NCBI RefSeq assembly: GCF_031198435.1
Contig: NZ_CP133548.1
Span: forward strand, 3,878,001 to 3,942,000
Direction of reading: 5' to 3'
DNA: 64,000 nt
Source: Pleionea litopenaei
GTDB taxonomy: Bacteria; Pseudomonadota; Gammaproteobacteria; Enterobacterales; Kangiellaceae
The notes under the pieces were generated by a model that was not told the origin of the DNA, ran no database searches, and worked only from the letters and a program-made list of their open reading frames with translations. The translations under genes and the position numbers were made by a program. This document shows positions 25,664 through 34,236 of this stretch, piece after piece; positions within the stretch are counted from its first letter, which is position 1; every line of letters begins with the position of its first letter.

Positions 25664-26992
25664 ATGCGCCTAGTACTTGTGTCAATATGCTGCTTCTTTT
25701 GGTCGTATGGACTGCTTGCCCAAGAGCAAGATGAATTACAGTCACTGTCGATCAAAGAGCTGATGAATATTCCTCTAGACCGGGATAATCACCGTGATGT
25801 GGACCGCATTTCTCAACCCGATAATAATAAGATATCAGAAGTAACGGAGCACTTTGGGATTATTGCGCCGATCAGTATGTTTCCGGTGTATTCTGCAGAA
25901 ATTATAGCCGCGGCTGATCTTGCGACTCAATACGTTAATGAAAATGGTGGCGTTAATGGGCGACGTCTCGTGGTATTGCGAGCTGACGATGTCGAAAATA
26001 CCGATGTGTCGGCTCAGCTAGCCGAAAAACTCGTCGATGACTATCGAACGTCAGCGATTATTGGCCCGGCAACTTCCAACAGCGTCGAAGACGTTTTGCG
26101 TAAAGTCACGATTCCGAAGCGTATTCCTCTTATCACTCAGGCGGCTTCTGCGGTTGAGCTGACTAAAATCTCGGACAAACAATTGTTTTGGCGAATGGTT
26201 GCTAATAACGATCGTCAGGTTGAGTTAATCCATGAGTTTTTAACCAAAACAAAAAGACACAAAAAAATATTTATGATTGCTGGGCGTGATCTCTATAGTG
26301 AAGAACTGCTCGCGCGCTTGCAGAGTCGAATGACGTCAAGTGAAGACACATGGCTAAAACACATGAGTTTAAGCCACTTAGTCTACTTGGATGGAATGAA
26401 CTTGAAAGAAGAAATCGAGCGTATTCAATCGTTGGGTGCTACCGCAATTGTTATCACTCTGCCAACGGCTCAAATGAATGCTATTTTGAGAAAGGTTCAG
26501 TTGCATTGGAAAGGTGAACTTCCGATGATACTAGCCGCTGATACGGTTAAACCGAAATACATTCGCGATGCGAATTTGGGTAAAATCACGCAATGTATTT
26601 TTACTTATGTCGCTTCACCCACAGCACTTGATCCCGCTCTAAGTGAGCCAATTAAAGCATTATTGAATCGAGACTCAGCGGGTTTTGATGCGGCTTATGT
26701 TTATGATGCAATTATCTTACTTGCCATGAGCAAAACTATAGAGGAAGAGTACAAGATCCCGTTTAAACAGGCGATGAACAGTTTAGCGTCGAATGGATTT
26801 CCAATTACTTATCGTGACTTCGCGAAGATAAAGACACTTTATAAAAAACATAAAAACTTCAGCTATTCGGGGTTTAGTGGACGCATTCAGTTTGACTCGT
26901 TGGGTGAGAATGTTGCGGCAAAAATGACGCTTTATCCAATCGCTGATGATGAAGAAAATCGATTACCTTGTAGCTTGCCACAAGGTAATTGA
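25664..26992 (+). CDS. Orphan ABC-type (LivK-like) periplasmic substrate-binding protein
   Basis: This exported type I periplasmic binding protein has 442 residues and belongs to the branched-chain amino-acid (Peripla_BP_6) class. A signal peptide (LVSICCFFWSYGLLA) comes first. A short N-terminal segment with LQSLSIKELMNIPLD resembles the LTSLSLEELMN motif found at the start of some exported TonB-dependent receptors. The binding domain follows (FGIIAPISMFPVYSAEIIAA; YVNENGGVNGRRLVVL; AIIGPATSNSVEDVL; FDAAYVYDAIILLA). No ABC permease or ATPase is nearby, so a role in sensing is more likely than transport. The next gene is a convergent c-di-GMP protein. Confidence 0.82.
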   Translation: MRLVLVSICCFFWSYGLLAQEQDELQSLSIKELMNIPLDRDNHRDVDRISQPDNNKISEVTEHFGIIAPISMFPVYSAEIIAAADLATQYVNENGGVNGRRLVVLRADDVENTDVSAQLAEKLVDDYRTSAIIGPATSNSVEDVLRKVTIPKRIPLITQAASAVELTKISDKQLFWRMVANNDRQVELIHEFLTKTKRHKKIFMIAGRDLYSEELLARLQSRMTSSEDTWLKHMSLSHLVYLDGMNLKEEIERIQSLGATAIVITLPTAQMNAILRKVQLHWKGELPMILAADTVKPKYIRDANLGKITQCIFTYVASPTALDPALSEPIKALLNRDSAGFDAAYVYDAIILLAMSKTIEEEYKIPFKQAMNSLASNGFPITYRDFAKIKTLYKKHKNFSYSGFSGRIQFDSLGENVAAKMTLYPIADDEENRLPCSLPQGN

Positions 26993-27012
26993 AGCTAACT
27001 TATTCTTCAATT
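26987..27012. terminator. Weak bidirectional hairpin between convergent genes
   Basis: AATTGAAG (26987-26994) pairs with CTTCAATT (27005-27012). It lies at the end of the binding-protein gene and 75 bases from the end of the convergent GGDEF-EAL gene. The T-rich tract is interrupted (GATTGCGTTTGTTTC), so strength is moderate at best. Confidence 0.4.
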
Positions 27013-27087
27013 GATTGCGTTTGTTTCATGGTTGATTTTTTTAAAGTCTGATCTTGTTTCACGTTCAAGAGTACATCGTGGTGAGTT

Positions 27088-29340
27088 CTAAGACTCTAAA
27101 TTATTCCTTATCCACTCAATGAGTTTGCTTTTTTCCATTGGTTTTGCGAACAGAAATCCTTGAATGGCGCTAACGTAGCGCTGCTTTAATTGATGATATT
27201 GCTCTTCAGACTCTACGCCTTCTGCAATGACTTTTATGCCTAAATTAAACGCCAAAGAAATAATGGCATTAATGACCGCTTTGCCAGATTTAGAGACGAG
27301 CATTTTATCGGTAAAACTTTTGTCAATTTTTAACTCATCAATGGGAAATGCATGAAGGTAATTTAAAGACGAATAGCCTGTACCAAAATCGTCGATAGAT
27401 AGCCTAAACCCAATCGACTTCAATACATTCATTTGTTGAATGGTATCTTCGATATCGTGCACCAACATCGACTCTGTTACTTCTAATTTAAATCGATTTG
27501 CCGGAAGCTGAAAGCGGTTGAGTGCTTCGATGAGTGTTTCTTTAAAACGAGGGGATTTAAACTCGACGGCACTAATGTTCACTGCTATCGTGAATTTTTC
27601 ATCGGCTAAGCCTAAATGAAGTAGCTCGTTCATCAACTGGCACGCGTCTGCAAATACGCATTGTTCAATCTGCGTAATCAGCCCATATTGCTCGGCTACC
27701 GGTAAAAAGTGTAAGGGCGGTATAATGCCTTTTTCAGGGTGTATCCAGCGAAGTAATGCTTCGACGCCAATGATTTTTTCGTTCATATCTAACTGGGGTT
27801 GAAAGAATGCGGTGAATTGTCCTTCAGCTAATGCATTAATAATGTCTTTCTCGAGATCAAGTTGCTGATCGATAATTTTTTGTAAGAAGGGGTCGAAAAA
27901 GGAAAACTGGTGCCGACCTTGCTTCTTGCTTAAATACATGGCTGCATCGGCTTGTTTTAAAACATCATCACTCTTTTCGACCTTCTCAGAGATCACTGAA
28001 ATACCAATACTGGCGCCGAGTTGGTATTCGGATTGTTCGGTCGGTACGGGGTAATGAAACGCATCGAGTATTTTTTTTGCAACGACCGTTGCTTCTTCGC
28101 TGATTTCTTCTGCAGAAGGAGCCGTATGTTCAAGCAGTACGACAAACTCGTCACCACCAATGCGAGCCAATGTGTCGGTTGAGCGAAATAGCGGCTGCAA
28201 CCGTTGAGTGACATTGATGAGTAAGGAGTCACCCTCAGAGTGCCCTAGCGAGTCATTAATACGCTTAAAGTTATCGAGGTCAATATAGAGCAGAGCGGAG
28301 TATTGCTTTAATCGTCGCACTCGGTCGAGCACAACGTTCAAACGATCGATCAGCATTCGACGGTTCGGCAGTTCGGTTAACGGGTCATAAAAGGCTAACT
28401 TTTCGATGGCTGTTTCGGCGTTTTTCTTTTCAGTAATATCTCTGACCAAGAAAACGACATGGCGAAGTTGCGGACGCTCTGCATCAAAGTATTTTAATTC
28501 GGTAACGCGACCTTCGAAAATGCGTTTACCAGCGGGCACTTCTAGTTCGTACTCGATTTGATGTTCTCGTTTAAGCGTTAATACTTTATCGATTGCGGTG
28601 CTAACCAGTGCCGCTAGTTCAGCGGGCAATACGTCAGAGACATTCTTTCCAATAAATTGCTCTTTTGAAACATACAGTAAATTTTGGTCGCCGCCGAACA
28701 GCTCGATGTAACGCCCAGTCTCATCAATTACAAAGGCCAAGTCGGGGAGAACCGAAGTGAAGGCTCGCAATTGTTCATTGGATTGATTGAGTTTCGATAT
28801 TAGCCAACTGATTTCTTGGTTTGCGTAATGTCGTTCGATGGCAAGCTTTGATAAATCGGTAAAGCTCTCAATGTACTCGAGCTCTTCTTCAGAAGGGCTT
28901 CGTATTTCTTCGTAATAGATTGCAAAGCTACCTAAAACCTTATTTTTATAGTCGATAATGGGATTCGACCAGCAAGCTTGTAGGTTGAACTTTTCAGAAA
29001 TTGATAGATAATCTTGCCACATTCGACTGTTTTTAATGTCTTCGACAATCACCAGTTCTTTCTTGTACATTGCGGTTCCGCAGGAACCCGTGTTAGGACC
29101 AATTTTTAATCCTTGAATGGCGTCTAGGTAGTCTTTAGACAAACTCGGGGCGACACCGCCTTCGATGCAGTTTTGATCATTAAGCAGATTGATTGAACAG
29201 TGCGCTTTGGAGTCGTTTAAAACTACCTCAAGCATTTCGCAGATGCGAAAAAGCACGTCGTCGAGAGGACACCCAGTGACGATCATTTTTAAGACGTCTT
29301 GTTGCGCACTTAGAAGTTTTTTTATGTCACTGATTTTCAA
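27088..29340 (-). CDS. GAF-PAS-GGDEF-EAL c-di-GMP signalling protein
   Basis: This cytosolic protein has 750 residues. Domains in order: GAF (about 20-170, with LKIGPNTGSCGTAMYKK), PAS (about 190-305), GGDEF (about 315-480) and EAL (about 495-745). The cyclase motif ARIGGDEFVVLLE is intact and an inhibitory RxxD (RSTD) lies five residues before it. The phosphodiesterase motifs are intact too: GVEALLRW, KLEVTESML, IDDFGTGYSSLNYL, ELKIDKSF and IAEGVESEEQ. Both making and breaking c-di-GMP are possible, and the sensor domains should set the balance. No membrane helix is seen. It is monocistronic. Confidence 0.93.
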   Translation of the reverse strand: MKISDIKKLLSAQQDVLKMIVTGCPLDDVLFRICEMLEVVLNDSKAHCSINLLNDQNCIEGGVAPSLSKDYLDAIQGLKIGPNTGSCGTAMYKKELVIVEDIKNSRMWQDYLSISEKFNLQACWSNPIIDYKNKVLGSFAIYYEEIRSPSEEELEYIESFTDLSKLAIERHYANQEISWLISKLNQSNEQLRAFTSVLPDLAFVIDETGRYIELFGGDQNLLYVSKEQFIGKNVSDVLPAELAALVSTAIDKVLTLKREHQIEYELEVPAGKRIFEGRVTELKYFDAERPQLRHVVFLVRDITEKKNAETAIEKLAFYDPLTELPNRRMLIDRLNVVLDRVRRLKQYSALLYIDLDNFKRINDSLGHSEGDSLLINVTQRLQPLFRSTDTLARIGGDEFVVLLEHTAPSAEEISEEATVVAKKILDAFHYPVPTEQSEYQLGASIGISVISEKVEKSDDVLKQADAAMYLSKKQGRHQFSFFDPFLQKIIDQQLDLEKDIINALAEGQFTAFFQPQLDMNEKIIGVEALLRWIHPEKGIIPPLHFLPVAEQYGLITQIEQCVFADACQLMNELLHLGLADEKFTIAVNISAVEFKSPRFKETLIEALNRFQLPANRFKLEVTESMLVHDIEDTIQQMNVLKSIGFRLSIDDFGTGYSSLNYLHAFPIDELKIDKSFTDKMLVSKSGKAVINAIISLAFNLGIKVIAEGVESEEQYHQLKQRYVSAIQGFLFAKPMEKSKLIEWIRNNLES

Positions 29341-29509
29341 TGTTATGGCCTACCAATCGAGGTCACTTGTCAAAGCGAGGATGTTCGCTTTGCATTCCAT
29401 TCTTTGGATTGCTCCAATCCCTTAGTTAAAACGTAGTATTTAAGCATGTTTCTGTCAAAAAAATTCCGTAAAAATAAACAGTTAAGAAATCTCAAGGAGA
29501 TAGCAAACG

Positions 29510-30070
29510 ATGCCTTTTTTATTCCTATCAAACGTTAGAATTCGATGGATGCTAATCACACTGTTTGGCGTGATGTTGAGTGGGTGCGGTCAAACTATCG
29601 CAAATAAGAATGTTCAGGGGTTGGCCTTTCCAGCCGTCAAAGGTTCAAGTCTAAGCGGAGTTGAGCATCAACTACCTGGCGACTTCTTGGGTCAGAAAAC
29701 GATTTACTTAATCGGTTATGTTCAGAACGCTCAATTTGATATCGATCGCTGGCTGATCGGTATGGATATGAAGAGAGTCACGACAAAGGCGTACGAGCTG
29801 CCGACCATTGCCGGTATGGTACCGCAATTTTTCTCGACTCAAATCGACCAAGGCATGCGGCAGGGTATTCCCAAAGAGCTTTGGGGTGGTGTGATTACTA
29901 TTTATGATGATGGTGAAATAGTGCAAGAGTTTACTGGCAATAGTGCACCAAATAATGCCAGAGTCATGGTCATCGATGAGCAGGGTAAGGTCATCTTTTT
30001 TCATGATCGAGGGTTTTCTGTTGCAGCATTGAATGAAATGATCGCTGCCATAGGTACGGCTGAACCCTAG
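29510..30070 (+). CDS. Lipoprotein with thioredoxin-like/ATP10-like fold
   Basis: This protein of 186 residues has a lipobox LSGC (Cys26, or Cys13 if ATG codon 14 is used). The mature part has a thioredoxin-like order of strands (TIYLIGYVQNAQFDIDRWL, VITIYDDGEIVQEF, ARVMVIDEQGKVIFFHDRG) and no CxxC, resembling ATP10/AhpC-like folds without redox chemistry. The fold assignment is tentative and the function unknown. AAGGAG lies about ten bases before the ATG. Confidence 0.65.
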   Translation: MPFLFLSNVRIRWMLITLFGVMLSGCGQTIANKNVQGLAFPAVKGSSLSGVEHQLPGDFLGQKTIYLIGYVQNAQFDIDRWLIGMDMKRVTTKAYELPTIAGMVPQFFSTQIDQGMRQGIPKELWGGVITIYDDGEIVQEFTGNSAPNNARVMVIDEQGKVIFFHDRGFSVAALNEMIAAIGTAEP

Positions 30071-30113
30071 GCTCAGGGAACATAATAGGCCAGTCTTCTT
30101 GCCAGTAAAGGTT

Positions 30114-30908
30114 TTAGCCGTCGAAGACCGTATCCGTTTGACGACTGATGGCAAGTAGTTGACCTTGTGGACTCCAAATATTGGCTTCGGTGTGAGAGTA
30201 ACCATGGTGCGCTTGTCGCGTAATGGCGTCATAACCGACCCAATCGGAAGGAGCAAGGTCAATATTGGTCTCTAATATTTCGAGTTGCCAGCTTAAAGTG
30301 CTGGCGGGCTTTGGCCAGCGCAGCATTTGCAAAACTGTCGGGGGCCACGCATCCATTAGGGCGACTAAGTGCGGCAAGGTTATGCTCTTGGGAGTTTTCT
30401 TAAATTTCATCCACCCTTGAATGAGTGACTCTTTACTTCCGGTAAATGGAAGCTGACCGCGTTGAGTGTTTAATTGTAAGTGTTTCAAGAACTTAGGGGT
30501 TACCCCTGGAATCGGCGGCAAGAAGTCGGCTTTACCGGGAGGGCTAAGCGGAAAAGGTGTGGTGGCTGGAATATGAATTTTTGACTCTCGAGTCGCTCCA
30601 AAGCAAGTTTGTGCTTGAACACAAACGTGGCCATCTTGTTCAAGTCGAGTTTGAATCTGGGTAACGTTTTTGCCGTCGCGAAGGTGTTCGACGGTCAGCT
30701 TGGCAGGTTGGTCCGTGAATAAAGGTGCTATAAAGTTGACATTCATTACTCGTAAAGGCGCTGGCTTGGCAAGAGCCTGTATTGCTCCTTGCAGGAGAAT
30801 TGCTCCACTCAGTCCCCCAAACAAGGTTCGACCTTGGCGCCAAGATTTATCAAGCGTTAATTCAGAGTCGAGGGTGAGCTCATTGAGTATAGGGTCGATA
30901 TCGGACAT
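30114..30908 (-). CDS. Acyl-CoA thioesterase family protein (double hotdog)
   Basis: This protein of 264 residues has two hotdog-fold halves, as in the TesB-like thioesterase family that hydrolyses acyl-CoA. The first half contains SWRQGRTLFGGLSGAILLQG followed by PLRVMNVNFIAPLFTDQPAK; the second half contains LVALMDAWPPTVLQML and the C-terminal strands HGYSHTEANIWSPQGQLLA and ISRQT. It is cytosolic and the substrate chain length is unknown. It is convergent with the lipoprotein gene (43 bases between stops). Confidence 0.85.
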   Translation of the reverse strand: MSDIDPILNELTLDSELTLDKSWRQGRTLFGGLSGAILLQGAIQALAKPAPLRVMNVNFIAPLFTDQPAKLTVEHLRDGKNVTQIQTRLEQDGHVCVQAQTCFGATRESKIHIPATTPFPLSPPGKADFLPPIPGVTPKFLKHLQLNTQRGQLPFTGSKESLIQGWMKFKKTPKSITLPHLVALMDAWPPTVLQMLRWPKPASTLSWQLEILETNIDLAPSDWVGYDAITRQAHHGYSHTEANIWSPQGQLLAISRQTDTVFDG

Positions 30909-31015
30909 TTGAATTCTCGTTAGTGCAACTGGTACGACCTTACCAATTGAACAAGCAAAAGAAAAGATTAATCCTTACTAAAAATGCTCTTGTAAAAGCT
31001 ATTTGCTTAAAAGCG

Positions 31016-31636
31016 TTAGCTCAATGCCAACCATACACCGACCAGTAAGATTAAACTGCCTGATATTCGGTTTAGCCACTGTAACCGGTCGTGCTTTTCG
31101 AGAAGCCTACGCAATGTTTTTCCGCCTGAGGCGTAGAGCATTAAAAAGAAAAACTCACACATCAAGATGATCGCTACCAGTATCGCCAGTTGGGGTGGCA
31201 TGGCGAGTTCAGGATTAATGAAAGAGGGCAATAGTGAAACGGTGAATGCCCAGCCCTTAGGATTTGCGACCGCCGTAATAAACCCTTGCGCCGCTAACTT
31301 TCTGGGAGAGGCGTGAAGCATGGCCGATTCATTATTCAATGCGAGTTTACCGCGAGATTGCCATTGCATTATCCCTAAATACACGAGGTAGGCACCTCCC
31401 GCGTATTTTAAGACTTGGAAAGCGAGCGGATAATTCAGCATAATACTGGCGACCCCAATCACCGCTAATACGGCGACTAAACCCACACCGATCAATTCGC
31501 CCCACATCATCCACATGGTTCGTCGAACACCAATGCTCATACCCAGCGATAGCGCTAAGGTCATACACATTCCAGGCGTTGCTGAGATAAACATAAACGT
31601 TGGGATAAACAGTAATACTAAGCCCAGATCGATCAT
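31016..31636 (-). CDS. LysE/RhtB family amino-acid exporter
   Basis: This inner-membrane protein of 206 residues has about six hydrophobic helices. The family signature FISATPGMCMTLALSLGMSI near the N-terminus (the PGP region with the second Pro replaced by Met) and AVANPKGWAFTVSLLPSFI in the middle identify it. LysE/RhtB proteins export amino acids or derivatives. I chose ATG 31636, with GGAG ten bases upstream, instead of the frame start at 31657. It stands alone. Confidence 0.88.
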   Translation of the reverse strand: MIDLGLVLLFIPTFMFISATPGMCMTLALSLGMSIGVRRTMWMMWGELIGVGLVAVLAVIGVASIMLNYPLAFQVLKYAGGAYLVYLGIMQWQSRGKLALNNESAMLHASPRKLAAQGFITAVANPKGWAFTVSLLPSFINPELAMPPQLAILVAIILMCEFFFLMLYASGGKTLRRLLEKHDRLQWLNRISGSLILLVGVWLALS

Positions 31637-31763
31637 CGCGTGTTGGCTCCGCTGCACTTCAAATTTCAGCGCCGGAGTTTATCATGAGAGGTGAGCAGTG
31701 AACATTGTCGACGCTTGAATTCACACTCAACTAAACGGTCCGTTAGCTGAGTTCAGATTGGTT

Positions 31764-32399
31764 TTATTGATTGGACTGTTCGGGTTGCTGTTGCTCTGCT
31801 TTTTCGACCTTGGGTTCTTCTTTGACCATGCTTTTGGTGAGTGCGTCAAGGGTGGAAGATTTGCTTCTAAAAAAGGGCTCTAATACAACCGCATCATCGG
31901 GAAGCCCATTCGACGCAGGCATTGGACTTCGGCTATCAGAAATGCGAATCGCATGTGTGTTGGCTATCCAAGGTAATCTGAGTTTAAACGTGATGGGCGT
32001 GGGTGAGTTAAAGTCGCTCTCTGATAACCCTTCGGTCATCTTCGTAAACAGTTTTTCTCCGCTCGCTGACCAATATTCAATGTGCATCATTGGTCTTGAA
32101 GTCATGTCTGTCGAGTTGGCCGATGTGGTTATTTTAGACGACTGAAACTGAGCATTAATCGTTTCTGCATCTTCAATCGACAACAAGCCTGACTGCTGCA
32201 CAAGACTCAAAACTAAGGTAGCGTCTGAAGGTTGATGCGCGTTAGCCGTTTCTTCTGGTTGTTGCGAAGTGGCCGTTTGCTCAGCAACCGGAGCAGGTTC
32301 TGCCGCAAACACGGGAGCGAAAGACATTGCCGCCAGACCTAAAATGGTCAATAAGACCAACTTGCTCGAGCCGTATTGAATCAAAGACGATGCTTGCAT
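31764..32399 (-). CDS. Exported hypothetical protein
   Basis: This protein of 211 residues has a Sec signal peptide (LVLLTILGLAAMSFAPVFA). The mature part begins with a Pro/Gln/Ala-rich stretch, has a central beta-rich part (MMHIEYWSASGEKLF; ITFKLRLPWIANTHAIRIS) and ends in a Gln/Glu/Pro-rich tail. I recognise no family. GAGGT lies eight bases before the ATG. The neighbours are a LysE exporter and a divergent porin operon. Confidence 0.65.
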   Translation of the reverse strand: MQASSLIQYGSSKLVLLTILGLAAMSFAPVFAAEPAPVAEQTATSQQPEETANAHQPSDATLVLSLVQQSGLLSIEDAETINAQFQSSKITTSANSTDMTSRPMMHIEYWSASGEKLFTKMTEGLSESDFNSPTPITFKLRLPWIANTHAIRISDSRSPMPASNGLPDDAVVLEPFFRSKSSTLDALTKSMVKEEPKVEKAEQQQPEQSNQ

Positions 32400-32594
32400 G
32401 GGTAAACCTCATTAAAACGAGTGCCTAGAATATAGCAATATAGGGTAAATCATTGTGACTTTCTTGGCGATTTTAGCGGATCATTTTAAATAAAATAGTC
32501 AAAAAACAAGGTCAGTCGCTTGATTTCGATGACTTGCAGTAAAGAGACGGTGTTCTATAGTTTATTTACGCCAATAAATAATCGTGAGCGATAT

Positions 32595-33812
32595 GTGAAG
32601 TTACTGATTTTCCTAATATTTCTATTTCCCCTCGGACTTTATGCGAATGAATCCTTTCGACTGAGTGGTTTTGGCAACGTTGCGGCGGTGACCAATGACT
32701 CTTCATTGTATGGTTTTCGCAATGATATGGCACAAATTGATGGGCCATTCGATGGAGATACCGATGTTGAAGTTTTATCTAATTTAGGCCTTCAATTAGA
32801 CATTTCATTGAGCGAGCATCTCGACTGGGTCGCTCAATTGCATTTTTCTGGCCAGCGTGAGCACAATTGGGACCGCAACAATCGTTTATTTTTTCTAAAG
32901 TACAAACCGACAGTTAACTGGGAGTTTCGGGTTGGTCGAACCGCGATAGATTTATTTCAACTGAGTGACTATCGAGATATCGATATCGCCTATCCTTGGG
33001 TCAAAGTTCCCACCGAAGTGTACGGTGTTATATCGAACCGATCGATCGATGGTGGCGATGTCACCTATAGTGACAATTGGAAGGGCATTCACTTAGAGAG
33101 CAAAGTGTTCGCTGGAAGCAGTGAAAACGAGTTCTCGTCGTACGACTACAGTGAGTCGACCAATATTAGAGACATCATGGGCGTACGATTGACGGCTTCT
33201 ACGCTCGATTGGACATTATCCCTGCGACACTCGGTAGGGACTATCGATAACGATACACCGAGCAACCTTCAACTTGCCTCGCAAATACAACAAGCTGCTC
33301 CATTGTGGCCTAATTATCAGCAAGCGATAAATAATCTTGTTTTAAAAGGTGCTTCTCTTAAATACACCTCGGTCGGTGGACAATACCAATTTCCATTGGT
33401 CACGGTTATGGCTGAGTTTAACCAAATTGATTCTTCTGCAGCCATGATCAATGGCGTCAATAATGGCTATGTCAGTATTTCGTATCCAATGGAAAAGAAT
33501 ACCTTTTATTTTATTGGTTCCTACTCAGATGCAAAGCGTTATGAATTTTCTGATTCGGTACTTGATCCGGTCACATTAGAACCACTGATTGCCGCGTATC
33601 AGCAAACCTTGGATTTCTTCAATATTGATCAAAAAACGCTTTCACTCGGGTGGAACTATGAGTGGTCGAGTAATATTGCTATTGGGGTTCAATGGGACAA
33701 TACAAAAATTTCTGAAAACGGTGGCGCCTTGTGGTTGGTAAAAGATTATTTTGGTTCGCGACCTGAAGAAACCGTTAATCTTGTAATCGTTAGTGTGAGC
33801 TTTAGTTTTTAA
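32595..33812 (+). CDS. Porin-like outer-membrane beta-barrel protein
   Basis: This protein has about 405 residues. The start GTG at 32595 gives a clean signal peptide (KLLIFLIFLFPLGLYA) and is preferred over the longer frame at 32520, which places 25 hydrophilic residues ahead of it. The mature protein has alternating amphipathic strands, Tyr/Trp-rich girdles (FFLKYKPTVNWEFRVGRT; TLSLGWNYEWSSNIAIGVQW) and a C-terminal aromatic residue (VIVSVSFSF), the signature recognised by the Bam complex. Substrate specificity is unknown. It is the first gene of a tight operon (one base to the next gene) leading into c-di-GMP proteins. Confidence 0.8.
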   Translation: MKLLIFLIFLFPLGLYANESFRLSGFGNVAAVTNDSSLYGFRNDMAQIDGPFDGDTDVEVLSNLGLQLDISLSEHLDWVAQLHFSGQREHNWDRNNRLFFLKYKPTVNWEFRVGRTAIDLFQLSDYRDIDIAYPWVKVPTEVYGVISNRSIDGGDVTYSDNWKGIHLESKVFAGSSENEFSSYDYSESTNIRDIMGVRLTASTLDWTLSLRHSVGTIDNDTPSNLQLASQIQQAAPLWPNYQQAINNLVLKGASLKYTSVGGQYQFPLVTVMAEFNQIDSSAAMINGVNNGYVSISYPMEKNTFYFIGSYSDAKRYEFSDSVLDPVTLEPLIAAYQQTLDFFNIDQKTLSLGWNYEWSSNIAIGVQWDNTKISENGGALWLVKDYFGSRPEETVNLVIVSVSFSF

Positions 33813-33813
33813 T

Positions 33814-34236
33814 ATGACTCGGCGACTCTTAATTTTTTTATTCGCTCTAACCATAAGCAGCTCATATGCTGGAGAGCTTCTTGTTGTCGTGCATAAATCC
33901 AATCCAACTAAAGAGTTGAATAAAACCCAGCTAATCGATTTGTACATGGGAAAATACGTTGCCTTTCCAAACGGTGAAATCGCTAAGCCAATCGATATTG
34001 CTCAGGGAGAAGACGTAAAACAAGTATTTTATAAGCATTTAGTTGGTCTTTCTCTGGCAAGAGTTAATGCTTATTGGTCGCGTTTAAGATTTAGCGGACG
34101 AGTACAGCCTCCTCTAGAACTTGAAACCGAGCAGCAAGTGATCGATTACTTGGCTAGTCATCACAATGCGATTGGTTACATTTCAGAAAGAAACTTAACC
34201 AAAAATTTAAAAGTAGTGTATCGAATTCATGAATAA
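33814..34236 (+). CDS. Short PstS-like periplasmic binding protein
   Basis: This exported protein has 140 residues (signal peptide LLIFLFALTISSSYA). It resembles the N-terminal part of phosphate-type binding proteins: LLVVVHKSNPTKELNKTQLI, DLYMGKYVAFPNG, VKQVFYKHLVGLSLARVNAYW, and the ending HHNAIGYISERNL. It is about half the length of PstS, so it covers one lobe or a reduced domain. Its start is one base after the porin stop and its end overlaps the next gene by eight bases. I infer that it feeds a ligand signal to the adjacent membrane GGDEF protein. Confidence 0.85.
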   Translation: MTRRLLIFLFALTISSSYAGELLVVVHKSNPTKELNKTQLIDLYMGKYVAFPNGEIAKPIDIAQGEDVKQVFYKHLVGLSLARVNAYWSRLRFSGRVQPPLELETEQQVIDYLASHHNAIGYISERNLTKNLKVVYRIHE

